Positions 11,401 to 23,647 are shown, counted from the stretch's first letter. The stretch: DNA of 64,000 bases from Gnetum montanum (GCA_015680685.1 MNCI01022333.1:188468-252467); one strand, 5' to 3'. The notes: generated from the sequence alone by a model not told the origin. Program-made: numbers and translations.

Positions 11401-13132
11401 TCCATATGTATGTATGCTACAGGTGGAAATTTTTATGATTTCATACAAACATTTGCTGCAAATTAGTCAACTATCATTTTACATTATTCCTCCCACCTTT
11501 TACATTTCCACCTACAATTGCCTACTTTCTCTGACTTTGTTTCTCCAAGGACTTATGAAAGAAAAGAAGAAAACAAGAAAACTGGAAACTGAATGATTTC
11601 AAGCCAGAGAACTGGAAACTGAATGAAAAATTGATTACCAATGAGTCACCAACAATTCTGACGTTGGTCTGTTGCAGCCTCATTTACGTGGTTTTAAGCT
11701 ACTATGCTGATATCTGCACGAGACTGCCAGAGAGTCTTAGATGCTTTATTCGCGGATCTATAGAATCTTATCAATGAAGAAAAATTTCTGCATATTTTAG
11801 TGGATAATGTGCTGCGGAAAATTCCAACAGTTATGTGCATTTTCTAGACAAATACTTTTACGAAACTTTGAGACCCAAATCCATATTGATAGTGAGTAGC
11901 GGGTTGAAGAAGGTATCATATGACCATCAACCTACATAACAGATTTAACAACATGAGGATCTAACCATAATGTATATGAATCACAGGTAGCACACAAACA
12001 TCTTTGTTTTCTAACACCATCTAAAAAAGAAATCAGGTTTTTGTCTCTTGATGGAATATTCAACAATTGGCGTCAATGCCTTACCGAGCAAATCTGTGGC
12101 TAGATCCATGACTATTATGAATGGTGGTATACCACTTTGGACTTTGACCGTTTGGAAAAATTTATCAAATCCAATTTGACTGAACATTTAATTTGTCAAG
12201 TATGGATAGACCCTGGGCAGCAGATAAAAGTATCAAATCCAATTTGACTCTTACAAGTCATACAACAATTAGTCCATGCTCTACTTATAGCTTGGGTCTA
12301 CCTCAACAAACCTAACCAATGATAGGTAGCTCAAGTGGTTAGATCATTGTAACAAACATAGCTAGTGATAATTAGCTATAGCAATTAGTGGGCAAGAGGT
12401 TTCTAGTTCTAATCACACTTAAGGTATCATTATACTTCCTAATAATTCTTCTAAATGGTCATTCTTTGAGGTTCCAAACAAGCCTAAAGCCAAACAGTTT
12501 ACACATACCCCTTTATGTGAAATGAATGAAATTGTTGAAGCTTGCAATGACATGTTCCTAAGAATAGAGTAACGTTGTTTCCATTGCAAGTATGTAGTGC
12601 TATGAAGCTTGTATATGAATGTGAAAGTGGAGAGAACACTATACGTGCGCAGAGAATAGCCACTTATAATAAGGGCTTTCATATAACTACCTCATGATAA
12701 ATGTCCGATGTTGTGCCTATTGTATATATTTTAAGAATTGGTATGAATATTTCTGTCTATGGTTAAAACAATAATTTTTGTTCCAAAAATATAGAATCCA
12801 TGCCTTGTGATAACCTTTATCCCATCATTTTGATAGCTGATTTTGGTGAAGCAAACTAGAGAGAAATACTAGGAAAATACAATTTTAAGGGTTTATTAAA
12901 AGGAAAAAATAATTCATATGTAAACTTGAACATTTCATCTTCAGGATCAAAGCATCAGAACATGTCAATCCTTTAACTTCCAAATGAAAATTTGGAAGAA
13001 AACAATGAACCCCATGTTGAATGTTTTGACAAACAGATATTTTAGATCATATAATATCAATGCACAGCAACATCCTTCTTTGATTGATCCCTGCAAGAAG
13101 ATTTGTTATATAAAAAATTTAAATATAAAACC
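11400..13132. other. Non-coding region with a SINE-like repeat
   Basis: No protein similarity was found. A SINE-like repeat lies at 12,321-12,450 and is listed separately. The right edge is the broken end of the 3' LTR of element A. Confidence 0.5.
12321..12450 (+). repeat. SINE-like repeat, copy 1
   Basis: A-box-like tagctcaagtggttaga (TRGCNNAGYNGG form) is followed about 60 bp later by a B-box-like ggtttctagttctaatcac, the arrangement of a tRNA-derived RNA polymerase III promoter. A second copy lies at 22,388-22,500 with the same order and a similar tail (cttaaggtatcattata). Typical plant SINEs begin the same way. Ends and target duplications are not resolved. Confidence 0.5.
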
Positions 13133-13567
13133 TATCAGTGCAACACTGCTAGGATTACCAAACACTGATCGTTACTTGGTTACCAAGTGCTACACGCATG
13201 CTCGAAGCGGTCATACGGAATGTACTTAACTAAGAGGGTCGAAGGTTGAGAGAAATATTAATTAACTAGGGAAGCATTAAACATTCAATAATAATTAATT
13301 ACCAATTAGCTTAATTTGTATGCTGCAAGGTTTATCATAAAGTTCATCTTTATTGCCATACACAAATGTGTGTGCTCAGGTACAAATTGCTCGAATAAAG
13401 ATCAATTCACTCTATGACTACTATTGTGGGCACACAGAAATTATTCTAACTCTGGAATGACTAAACTGCAAGAATCTGGCTAAGGGTCTAAGGCTAACTC
13501 CCTTGAACAAAGGGTGCCACCTCTTATTTATAGAAGATGAGGCGGGACGTGATATTGCGGCTCATCA
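13133..13567 (-). repeat. Element A 3' LTR, truncated
   Basis: Ends on the plus strand with GGCTCATCA at 13,567, next to taccccca, the complement of the tgggggta tract that precedes every family-1 3' LTR. It matches 21,650-22,113 of the 5' LTR, but the R/U5 terminal part (about 370 bp) is missing at the left. Confidence 0.85.
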
Positions 13568-15500
13568 TACCCCCATGACTGAATGAAAACTGGTACTCGA
13601 GTTCCTTACAAAATATTGGGAAGGTATGGGATTATTGACTTGAATGAAAACTAATGGTGAATGGGGTGAAATGTGAACGAATCAACATTACAATACATGG
13701 CAACATTAGTGTTCATAACTACAAGAGTGAACACTATACACAGTTGACATCCAGGCTTATTTGGCAACTGAGAGAGAAGAGAGAGAGAGAAAAGAAAGGA
13801 GAAGACGTGTTGCTGTGATGCCAAGATTGCGCCTTCCTTTGTCCAGCCATGCACGCATCATCAATCTTGTTCCTTGCACAATTGTTCTAGCACTAGTCCA
13901 TCCTAAGTGTTTCCTCCAGGTCCAATCCATTGTTGTATGATTTCTATATGCACACACAACACAGTCACATATGAGCAAGGATAAGTAAATTACAATACAA
14001 TCGATACCTTGCTTCAATGTAAGGTCCATTGGCTGAGTTGTGATATGGCTGATATGGATTCTAGAGATATAACATTGGTGATGACCCAAGGTGTAGGGGT
14101 TAGGAGAAATTGAAAAAATTGGATGAGGGCCCCCATGATTAAGAGCAATCCTCTGGCAATGATAGAATGGAAAAAGATAAGGAATAAGAAAGATGGAGAA
14201 AAAGAAACAACAGTAACACTGATAAAATGGATGTTAGAAGCGGGAATGAACAAAACAAATGTTGATTGTAGAAATGTTTAAGGGGAAGAAGGTATTTGAT
14301 GCACCAAATAGGAATGCTAGTGGGTCCTCCCCAAAGCAGGCTCATGCCTTTTATGCCCTGACAAACCCACATTCAAAGAATCCGTAGGCTCTGGAAATGT
14401 CATTTGGGAGCAAGAGTTAAAGACTTAACCCCAAGAATTCACCAAAGAGAAAACAATGTATCAACCAAAATATATACTACTGATACAACCGACAATGAGG
14501 TGGAGAATAGAGAAAGAATGATGGGAAGAAGAGAATGGAATAAAGTCCCAAGAATAAGGTGGTGTACAACCCCTTGTGTATTTTTGGTTAATGTGATTGA
14601 GTAGATCTCATTCCAAATCCAGCCTCAAACAATCCACATCCAGTGACTTCACATTAATACACTTGGCCAATCCATCCACTTGAAGTAACAAAAATGCTTT
14701 TGCCAAAGAGTCACCACCATTTTGAGGAAATGAGAAAGGGAAAAGTAGGAAGTGAGAAAGGGCCTTAGTTAGAGGAAACATGTTTGTTTAGTTCCATAAC
14801 CAATGCTTATAGCCCAAATGATTATTTTGTCTAAGGGGTGTGCTTTGAATTCTCACTATTTTTTTTTTTTTTTTGTGAGAACCACACCATGCAAAGACTT
14901 ATTTTTATTGGCTCAACTTCCCAATAATGGAGCAATGTTAAAATGGTAAGAAAAACTCAAGAAGAAAACATCCAAGCACCCAAGAGAATGGCTAGCACAA
15001 ATGTATCAAATCCCCTTGAAGTCACACCCTTTTCAGTTCTTGAGTCCTTCCTCAGTTTGAGAAATGCCCAGTCACCAATTCGTTAATAGTTTTATTATTA
15101 AGAAAGAGGCTGTACAATTCCTAGCCAAGAGAGACCATAGAAATTCATGAATGCATGGATGACGTGGACTCATTACCAATTATATCAAAATAACCATACC
15201 TTAGTATCAACATTATAACTCAAAGGTAAAAACCAAACATTAGCAATTAATAGAATACAGTTCATACCACCATCAAGAGCACTTATTAGGTGATGAACCT
15301 AACAAAACAAACAAAGACAAAAACAAGAACAAACAAAACAAATATAAAAACAAGTAAAACAAATAATCACATAAAGAAACGAAAAAGTATAAATGATGTT
15401 GCAAAAAAAAACAAGAAAAGTTAAAGAAATTTGTAAAACAAAAATGTGTAAAATAAAAACTTAAAAAGGAACTGAGCACCTCAATTGGTTAGCAGAGGTG
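13568..15500 (-). other. Element A non-coding 3' region
   Basis: Corresponds to 47,020-49,013 of element B and, in part, to 34,635-35,418. No env or other protein is visible. Features shared between copies are a GA/TC microsatellite (13,770-13,790), a poly-T run near 14,860 that is poly-A in B, and the PPT-like tract. The open frames in this stretch are not conserved between copies. Confidence 0.7.
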
Positions 15501-15509
15501 GCCATCTCC

Positions 15510-16690
15510 CCCATGACTGAGTTGGAAGGGAGAGATCCGAAATAGTGAGCAGGGTTGTCCCTTCTCAGAGGTATTATGTGCATTGACCATTCTAAATTCA
15601 TGGAAAGGTTTGGTCTATTGCACATTGACTAACAATCTCTTATCAGGGCTCTCAAGTTTGTATATGGTCATGGCCCCTGAAGGAAAGGTTGTATGAATAA
15701 TTTAAGGTCCTTCCCACAATGTTTGAAATTTTGTGTGTTATGGCACATGTGTGGGGTTCCAGTAGAGAACCTTATCTCCTGGTTGATACTTAACCTTTCG
15801 AATCTTCAAGTCATAATGTTGCTTATTATATGCCTTATGCAACTCATTTGATGACAAGGTAGCTAATCAGTTTTTGTCTAGCACGTTTAAAGTTGCCAAC
15901 CTTTGTTTTTGTGCTAGATTAAGATCGAGGTGGAGGTCACAAGCCATTGATAATATAGGAAGCTCGGTTTGAATTGGAAGCGTTGGAAGCTTTTCGTACA
16001 CTAACTCATAGGGAGAGTAGCCTATAGGGAGTTTCTAAGTGAAGCGGTATGCCCAAAGAGCATCATTCAGTTTAGTGCTCCAATCTCACCTACACTTGCT
16101 AATTGTCCTTGTCAATATCTTAGTGATCTCCCTATTGGTGACCTCAGCTTGTCCGTTAGCTTGGGGGTGATAAGGTGTAGTCAATTTATGTTCAACCCGT
16201 AAGCGTTGCATTAACTTTCGAAAAGTTGCACCTGTGAAATGTGTTCCATTATCTGAAATAAGTGCACATGGCACACCAAACCTATTTACGATTTGTTGTT
16301 GCACAAATCATGCAGTTGTAGATGATGTGCAGTCTGTAACAATAGCTACTTCATCCCACTTTGTTAGATAGTCTATGGCAACTACAATGTAAGCTTTTCC
16401 ATTGGACATTGGTGTAATGGGCCTCATAAAGTCTATTCCCCAAATGTCGAAGGGTTGTAATGGTTGAATCCATTGTTGTAGATCCTCCATTCTAGTAGTC
16501 ATTCCCCCATCACGTTGACAGTGCTCACAAGATCGAACAAATTGATGGACGTCCCAAAATAATGTTGGCCAGTAATATCCTGCAAGTAAGATCTTAATAG
16601 TTGTTCGTCTCCCCACATAGTGATCCCCACAAGGGCCCTCATGAGCATCTTGAAGAACTCTCAGTTGGTCTACCTCGGGCACGCACCATC
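15510..16690 (-). pseudogene. Integrase of element A
   Basis: Minus strand. An HHCC zinc domain is visible (AHEGPCGDH ... SCEHCQR), then the catalytic core with WGIDFM, ISDNG and GQAEV; the second Asp and the Glu are separated by 35 residues, giving a proper DD35E signature. An in-frame TGA at 16,308-16,310 breaks the core. A C-terminal segment with a YWNPTH / LWEGP-type motif continues to about 15,520, with stops. This enzyme inserts the cDNA into chromosomes; this copy is dead. The family is plant Ty3/gypsy. Confidence 0.9.
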
Positions 16691-17690
16691 AAACCAAGCC
16701 ATCAGGACAAACTTTGTAAAGTTGTCCATTGATCTCCATGAAGTATGTGGCTTTATGAAGAAACTGTTATTTCTTCCTAAAGTCCAACTCTTGTGTTGTT
16801 TGTTGGGTAAGGAGATAGGTGAGAATGCTACTATACTAGTTCGTCTCCATGGTTGGTTATTTACTACATTGACAAAGAGGGCTTCATCAGGAAAATGATT
16901 AGACATTACATATTCATCCTCTTTGCTATCCCAGTGCAACTGAGATAAATGATCTACAACTATGTTCTCGGTGCCTTTTCGATCGACCATCGTTAAATCG
17001 AACTCCTATAGGATTACCAGCCATCATATAATACAAGGGCTAATCGTTGGCTTGTTCATGAGGAACCAGATTGCACTATGATCTATGTGGATGAACACTT
17101 TATAACCTAACACATAGTGCCTAAACTTATCAAGTGCAAACACTACAACCATTAACTCTTTCTCTATAGTTGTGTAGTTAAGTTGTGCACTAAAGATACT
17201 CCTACTTGCATAGTGGATGTAGTAAGGACGTTTTTGGTCATCTAACTATGTAAGTACGGCTCCTAAAGCATAATTGGATGCATCGATCATTGTATGGAAC
17301 GGTCTAGACTAGTTAGGAGCTTGTAGAATGGAAGTTTCTACAAGCTTTTGTTTTAGAGTTTGGAATGCTCGTTCACATTCCCTAGTCCATTTGAATGATA
17401 CGTCCTTCTTTATTAGCTCTACCAATGGTTTGGCAATCTTGGAGAAGTTCTCAATGAATCTCCTATAGTAGCCATTGTGTCCAAGGAATGACCGAATGTC
17501 TTTGATAGTTTTCGGCTGCTGAGTGATTCCTTAGATGACCCTAATTTTGTTTGGGTCTACTTCTATTCTTGCCTATGAAACTTTATGCCCAAGTACTTCA
17601 CCTTCTTGGACCATTAAATGGCTTTTCTGCCAGTTGAGCCTTAAATTAGTTTCTACGCATCAACTCTTGCTCTAATTGATCCAAGGCTTA
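16690..17690 (-). pseudogene. RT thumb and RNase H of element A
   Basis: Minus strand. Starting with LNWQKSHLMVQEGEVLGHK-type RT sequence, it continues through a YRRFIENFSKIAKPL connection, then an RNase H region (TMIDASNYALGAVL, YTTIEKELMVVVFALDKFRHY, KGTENIVVDHLSQL). Several stops interrupt it. Its first 220-240 bp repeat, in opposite orientation, the end of the plus-strand RT at 20,035-20,270. Confidence 0.85.
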
Positions 17691-18380
17691 GTCAAAACTA
17701 TTCTTAAAATTGTAAAGGAGTCTAGGGAGAGAGGTAGTGACCATGACAAAAAGAAAAAGAGAGAAGTGGAAAATGCACATAACAAGGGTAAGGGCAAAAT
17801 GGCCATCATAGAAGAGGTTGTGGATTCAGACACAGACAATGATGGTGGATGTGAGATATGCCAATACGACCATCCTAAGAGATGTTGCCCAGTGATCTCA
17901 CATCTACAAGAGTTTGGGGTTTATGCACTCAACCCACGACTTAATAAACGGTAGGCACCTCGACGGTTACCTTATCCCCAGGGTAACTCAAAGCAGTTCC
18001 ACCAACCTTTAACATATTATCCAAGTGAAACTCCACCATATTCTATTGAGAAATATCAATAATGACAATACCCAGAGTCATGGGCGATGCCACCACCAAG
18101 GCAACAGTACCCCTACTGGCAACCAGACCCATATGGCTACTACATGTAGCATCCAATATCTCCATGTGACTCTGTTAGTCACGTTACACCACAACATCAC
18201 TACCAAGCTTGTGAGTATTATAGAACTCCTTCTCCCAAGGGAGATAACCCACAAATATACCATCCTTCAAATCCATCCGTAACTCTCACACCAATAGCTC
18301 CATTACCACCCGCTACAGCAATGCAAGGGAACTCCCTACTCAACCACAGCAATGCAATGCCATGACGGCTATGAATCCTT
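17676..18380 (+). pseudogene. Gag C-terminal part of element A, inverted segment
   Basis: Plus strand, unlike the rest of the element. The frame reads ILKIVKESRERGSDHDKKKK, then CEICQYDHPKRCCPVISHLQE, a Cys/His-rich zinc-knuckle-like segment that element B shares at 43,770-43,980. A Pro/Gln/Tyr-rich linker follows to about 18,380, broken by stops. Gag proteins package the retrotransposon RNA in cytoplasmic particles. Confidence 0.8.
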
Positions 18381-18406
18381 AATCCGCTATTGGTTCTGAC
18401 AACCAT

Positions 18407-19110
18407 ATGAAGAAAAGACCTTTCTTCAAAACCAACAGTCCAACCAAGCCCTTACAACCAAAAGCGGTTGAACCTTTGAACGCCTCCCCATCAAATAAAG
18501 CTTCAAAGTCCCCTTTGAACCAAACACCAAGCTCAACGCATATGGTTATGTTAACACATGTCGTTACTGAGTGGATTAAGGTTGGCCACCTTCCCAAGAA
18601 ATTATTTGATCCTGGAAGCCCTCTAAACTATCTCCAAATCGTTGGGAATGAGCCATGCAAAGCTCTTCTGGATTCAGGTTCTGGAGTCAACCTAATATCA
18701 CAAGAAATTTACAAAGCCTGGAACCTACCTCCATTAAAGAAGAGAAATATTCACTTAGAGTTGGCCAACCAGTCCATCACTATTCCCTTGGGACTGGTGG
18801 AGGACATCGTTACCACTATGTGTGGGTGGCCGTACCCAGCTGATTTCCTAGTGACATAAGTGAATGATGGTAAAGGGGACTTTCCAATAATAATGGGGAG
18901 GGCATGGCTAAGTACTATAGATGCACACCTAGGAATCCACAATCTTTCCCTAGAAATATCTAAGGAGAACACTTTTGGAAAGATCGAGAAGAAGAAGGTT
19001 CCATGTATCGCATACAATGATAGAGGGTATAATTATGTGCAGAGATCATGGGTTGTGCAAAGTTTAGCATTGCCTGCATGCAACCGGTGTGCACAAGATA
19101 TTTAACATAC
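18407..19110 (+). pseudogene. Retropepsin-like protease of element A
   Basis: Contains ALLDSGSGVNLISQEIYKAWNLP with the catalytic DSG triad, then FPIIMGRAWLSTIDAHLGI, the usual flap/C-terminal aspartic protease motif of plant gypsy elements. A stop at 18,857-18,859 separates two halves that are in the same frame. It would process the Gag-Pol polyprotein. Element B has the equivalent at 44,600-45,077. Confidence 0.9.
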
Positions 19111-19187
19111 AAAAGTGCTTGTATGCAGTAGCTACATGACAAGAAGACACCCAATGGCTGATAGCTGATCAAGAGAGGAATTCACTA

Positions 19188-20275
19188 ATGTGCATGGAAC
19201 TAACTAAGGGAATAACTTGCGCTTACATTGAAAGCATAGATGCACTAGAACAAGTCCGTTACCAACTTCCAAGCCTTAACCTTGAAAACATCAACTGGGG
19301 GAAGTTGAAAATTCCTGAAAAATTCAAACAAGAGCCCCTAGAATTGAAACCATTGCCCACTGGTCTGGAATATATAACCCTTGAAAATGGAAAACCAGTA
19401 ATCATCAATGTAAGACTTGCTTCCAAACAGAAAGGAAGACTACTAAAAGTAATAAACAAGTGGTCAAAAGCCTTTGCCTGGTCATATCCCGAATTAACTA
19501 GAATAGATCCTAGGATATGCCAACATAGGATTTACACTAATCCCTCCATGAAACCTCGGAAACAACCGTAAAGGCAATGGAACCCAAAATTGAAGCAAGT
19601 AGTAAACGAAGAAATAGAACAACTTCTTAAGGCTGGGTTCATATATCCCATTGCTGATAGCGAATGGGTTAGCCCTCTGGTGATCGTGCCTAAAAAGGGA
19701 GGCAAATGGAGGATGTGCATAGATTTTAGGCTATTGAACATGTCAACATTTAAGGATCACTTTCTATTGCCATTCATTGACCAAGTCTTAGACACCATAG
19801 CAGGGCATCGCTATTATAGTTTTCTGGATGGCTATAGTGGATACAAGCAATTACGAATAGCCCTAGAAGATCAAGCTAGGACAATGTTCACTAGCCATTG
19901 GGGAATGTTTGCACATAAAAAATGTCTTTTGGCTTGTGTAATGTGCCTGCAACGTTTCAACGCCTAGTTCTAAGCATATTCCAATAGTAGATAGGAAACA
20001 AAGTGGAAGTCTTTATGGACGACTTCTCCACTTATCGAACAAGTTTTGACCAAGCCTTGGACCGATTAGAGCAAGTGCTAAAAAGATGTGTAGAAACCAA
20101 CTTAAGGCTCAATTAGCAGAAAAGCCATTTAATGGTCCAAGAAGGTGTAGTACTTGGGCATAAGGTTTCACATTTAGAAATAGAGGTAGACCTAGATAAA
20201 GTTAGGGTCATCCAAGGAATCACCTGTCAACCGAAAACTTTCAAAGACATTCAGTCATTCCTTAGATAAACCAGC
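19188..20275 (+). pseudogene. Reverse transcriptase of element A, inverted segment
   Basis: Contains NEEIEQLLKAGFIYPI, SPLVIVPKKGGKWRMCIDFR, YYSFLDGYSGYKQL and, after a frameshift near 19,960, FMDDFSTYRTSFDQALDRL in place of the canonical YxDD box, then QKSHLMVQEGVVLGHK and IQSFL. A stop follows at the start (19,569-19,571). The polymerase makes cDNA; this copy is inactive. The end of the frame duplicates the thumb region at 17,450-17,690 in inverted orientation. Confidence 0.9.
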
Positions 20276-20324
20276 TAGAGCTTCGTGCAAATGAAATTTT
20301 ATTACTCATCATTGAGTACCCATC

Positions 20325-21290
20325 TTCTATGCCTTGATTCCTCATAGTGCCCTTGTCCTTGTTCTCGACTGTCTCATCGATGTCTTTCACTTCATTTTCC
20401 CTTATCCTCGTGATTGGTTTCTCTATGACTGCATCCAAACACTGAAGGAGAGGGTGAAGGTGACAATGAAGGTGAAGAAGAAGGAGAACCATTGCCATGA
20501 TGATGTTTTCTACCTTTTCTTTGGTGGTCTCGGCCTCGGTCGTGATCACGATCAAAATGTCCGTCCTTTCGTGTGTTCGTGTTCCTTCATTGAACACTTC
20601 GTGTTCGTGGGTATCAGAACCAAGGTTGTCAATAGTAGAGTGGAGGTTTTGATATACTACCTCTTAACCAATGTCAGGAGGAGGAACATCATTTTGTGGG
20701 GAACCTGTTGAAGCAGGTTCACCATCCTCAATTTCGCTCAAAACATGCGGAGCGTCATGGGGCCATTTACCTTTCAAGGATGTATGGTATCTCTCTTGTC
20801 GCAAGTCCCTTTGACGTTGTGCTTCTTTGGGATGATAGTCCCTTGAGTCATGATTGCATCCAACGTATTCTACATATAAAAGCAGCATGCATATTTGTAT
20901 GAGGAGCACGAAGGAGCATGTTGGGAACTGATTGGTCTGGAGGCAACACTATGTTACCCTCCAAGTATTTCCAATGCAGTTGTTCTCTTTGTGGAGAATA
21001 AAGGTGAAATTGGGTACATACTCATCAGGATGAGTATATATACCACACGAAACTATTGAGGAACTGGCCGATCCTAGTTACGTGTATTATGCTGCTGACT
21101 ACCTCTTATGTTAGTCCTAGGCGGTGAAGTGCTCTAATGCAAAGAAGAAGATATCTTGTCTTGTTTGATGTGCAATGTACCGTTGTGTTATCTTTTTTTG
21201 ATTAAACCTAAGGATTTGTTCTAATGTTCCAATGATATGAATGATTTCCTATGTTCTACGCAGCGCAGAAACAACTAAGTCCCCGACAAT
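20325..21290 (-). pseudogene. Gag N-terminal region of element A
   Basis: Minus strand. Its segments YVEYVGCNHDSRDYHPKEAQ and RYHTSLKGKWPHDAPHVLSE match the gag of element B at 42,360-42,560. A second block (MFNEGTRTHER) matches 42,641 onward. The central part of gag, present in B at about 42,940-43,690, is missing here at the rearrangement point. Confidence 0.8.
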
Positions 21291-21298
21291 AGTGCCAA
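21281..21298 (-). other. Primer-binding site of element A
   Basis: Directly adjoins the LTR. Read on the minus strand it begins TTGGCACTATTGTCGGGGAC, a degraded form of the plant tRNA-Asp-type site TGGCGCCGTTGCCGGGGA. Element B and the LTR at 7,377 have variants of the same site. Confidence 0.75.
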
Positions 21299-22113
21299 TG
21301 ATGACTGGCGAGGTACCCCTACACTCAACCATATGAATACGAGCGTTTCACGCATGATCCAGTTGAACTCCAAGGACTAAGTGCTTACATGCCTTAATGT
21401 AATACTCAAGGTTAATCAATCGTTGTCTTCCCAAACTTACTTGTATTTTCATGGTTGTATGGTTAAGTAAGCTTGAGGTACATGATTTTTATAGCTTTTA
21501 TATTTTTTATGTCTTCTGCTAATAAAGGAGAGGGAGAGAGAACTAAGTGGCTAACTTACATTAGCTATTCATTAACTAGTTTCTAAATGTTCCTAACACT
21601 AGTATCTGTTCCCACTTGCCGTACACATCTTGAACCAGTGCAACACTGCTAGGATTACCAAACGCTAATCGTTACTGGGTTACCAAGCGCTACACGCATG
21701 CTTGAAGCGGTTGTACTGAGTATACTTAACTAAGAGAGTCGAAGGTTAAGAGAGAGATTAATTAACTAAGAAATCATTAAACATTCAACAATAATTAATT
21801 ACTAATTAGCTTAATCTGTATGCTGTAATCTTTATCATAAAGTTCGTCTTTATTGCCGTACACAAAATTGTGCTCAGGTACAAATTGCTCGAATAAAGAT
21901 CCGTTCACTCTATGGCTCCTATTGCGGGCACACAGAAATAATTCTAATTCTAGAATAACAAAATTTCAAGAATCTAGCTAAGGGTCTAAGTCTAACTACC
22001 TTGGAACCAAAGGTGCCGCCTCTTATTTATAGAAGATGAGGCAGGACGCGATATCGTGTGGTGGATGTGATATCACGTATGTGATATCGCATACAAGATA
22101 TCGTGGCTCATCA
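21299..22113 (-). repeat. Element A 5' LTR
   Basis: 815 bp with TGATGAC at the left and GGCTCATCA at the right, in minus orientation. R/U5 has the AATAAAGA-type block shared with the other family-1 LTRs. The U3 start (22,036-22,110) has several GATATC palindromes. TATA-like sequence (ttatttatag complement) lies near 22,025. Confidence 0.9.
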
Positions 22114-22387
22114 ATCATATTGGCTATATGTCTTGGGTTGAAATTGAATCAAATTGTTTTAGGTTCCAACCCCTCCTCAAGGCACTCTTTTATTGATCAA
22201 CATACTATTCTTATAACATACAAAAATAACAATGAGGTATTACTTTTGATTTGGAAGCTCCATGGGTTCGATTTGGTGGGGAATGTTTGAGTTATGAAGT
22301 TCTAATTTGATTATACATGTTCGTGGTAAATATTGTTAACAAAAGTTGTGGATTTTGACACCTCTATTATAATGTACAATTGTTAGT

Positions 22388-22500
22388 GATAGATAGCTTA
22401 AGTGGTTAGCTCATAGTCTTGCTAGGTAAGAGGTTGCTAGTTTGAAACACAATTAAGGAATTATTATATTGTTTTATAATTACTCTAAAGTATCATGTTT
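22388..22500 (+). repeat. SINE-like repeat, copy 2
   Basis: Begins atagcttaagtggttagctca and has gaggttgctagtttgaaacac as the B-box-like part. Its tail aattaaggaattattata parallels that of copy 1 at 12,321. No target duplication was established. Confidence 0.5.
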
Positions 22501-22995
22501 CAAGCAAAGATACAATTAAATACTCTTTTAAAAAAAACATTAAGGTGTTGACCTAGTAATAAGACTCTTGATTCAAAATTTCAAGTTCTAAACAAAACAC
22601 ACTTGAACCTCTCAAAAACAAACAAATAAAAACATTTAAATGTTAAAACTTCAAATTTTAATAGAAAGTAGAAATTGAAAGGGCACAGAAAAATCAAATG
22701 AAATTTGTATCATACTTACCCAAGACATTTGGTAAAAGGATATACTACATTTTGTTTCAAGCAAAGATACAATTAAATACTCTTTTTTAAAAAACAATGA
22801 CCTAGTAATAAGATTCTTAATTTCTAACTCCTGGTTCCAAACAAAGCACGCGTTAACCTCTCGAAAACAAACAAACAAAAACATTTAAATGTTAAAACTC
22901 TAAATTTCAATAAAAGCAGAAATTGAAAGTGCATAGAAAAATCAAATAAAATTTGTATCGTACTTTGCCCATACATGTGGTAAAATGATATACTG
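22500..22995. repeat. Tandem duplication of about 240 bp upstream of the MPC1 exon
   Basis: The segment from aagcaaagatacaattaaat (about 22,503) to ggatatactacatt is repeated from about 22,761 to 22,995 with scattered changes and a few small deletions. It lies 230 bp upstream of the pyruvate carrier start codon. Confidence 0.85.
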
Positions 22996-23222
22996 CATTT
23001 CCAATCCGGTATGTCAATGTGCGTTTCTAAATTCGATTGAAGTTCTGATTTCCTTCCAATCCTGACGGATAAACTGCAAACAAGGGCAACAGTTTTTTCA
23101 CAGCAAAGGAGGTAGATTCCATCTGACTTTGTTGTGCTACATCAAAATCTCATTTTGTTGGTGTTTATATTATGCTTTTGCGTGATTTCATTCAGTCATT
23201 TTGTAACAGAATTTGCGAGAAG

Positions 23223-23647
23223 ATGGCAGCAACTTTTAAAGCTTTCTTGAACAGTCCCGTTGGGCCTAAAACCACACATTTTTGGGGCCCCGTCGCCAAT
23301 TGGGGTTTCGTAGTTGCTGTGAGCATTCTCTCCTTATTTTATTTTTTTCGTCTTGAGTCTTTTTCCCCTGGTGGAATATAATTTTCTTAAGAATGTTTTG
23401 AAAACTCATTGGATATACATTTCTACTGTCAAAAGATTCAGCGGGTTTGTTGATGCAATAAAGTTTCAGTTTCATAATTCCAAGAATAAAAAATTTGTAT
23501 ATTTTCAAATTTCAGTATGTTACTATGGATTGCTGGATTCTTCGAATGGGGAAATCGAGCAATTGACCATGAGATTATGGCATGGTTTGCAGGGTTTGGC
23601 CGATATGCAGAAACCACCTGACATGATATTAGGGAACATGACGACAG
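23223..23647 (+). CDS. Mitochondrial pyruvate carrier 1, first two exons only
   Basis: Exon 1 (23,223-23,318) encodes MAATFKAFLNSPVGPKTTHF then WGPVANWGFVVA; exon 2 (23,593-23,647) encodes GLADMQKPPDMILGNMTT. They are joined in phase 0 by a 274-bp GT-AG intron, and a GTAAAT donor follows exon 2. This matches the N-terminal half of plant MPC1, a small inner-mitochondrial-membrane protein that with a partner imports pyruvate into the matrix. The exon encoding the rest (MCVYSALFMRFAWMVQPRN in the family) was not seen downstream to 28 kb. The gene may be truncated, or have a very long second intron. No frameshift or stop lies in the two exons. Confidence 0.8.

Larger units (their letters stand above)
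13133..22113 (-). mobile_element. Element A: Ty3/gypsy LTR retrotransposon (family 1), minus orientation, internally rearranged
   Basis: The 5' LTR is 21,299-22,113 (minus), followed on the minus strand by a primer-binding site, gag N-terminal sequence to about 20,325, and, at the far end, RNase H, integrase, a non-coding 3' region and a truncated 3' LTR (13,133-13,567). Between 17,676 and 20,275 the gag C-terminus, protease and RT lie on the plus strand. All coding parts carry stops or frameshifts. It is the only element in the window that keeps RT and integrase. The outer end of the 3' LTR is lost, so no target duplication can be scored. Confidence 0.85.
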
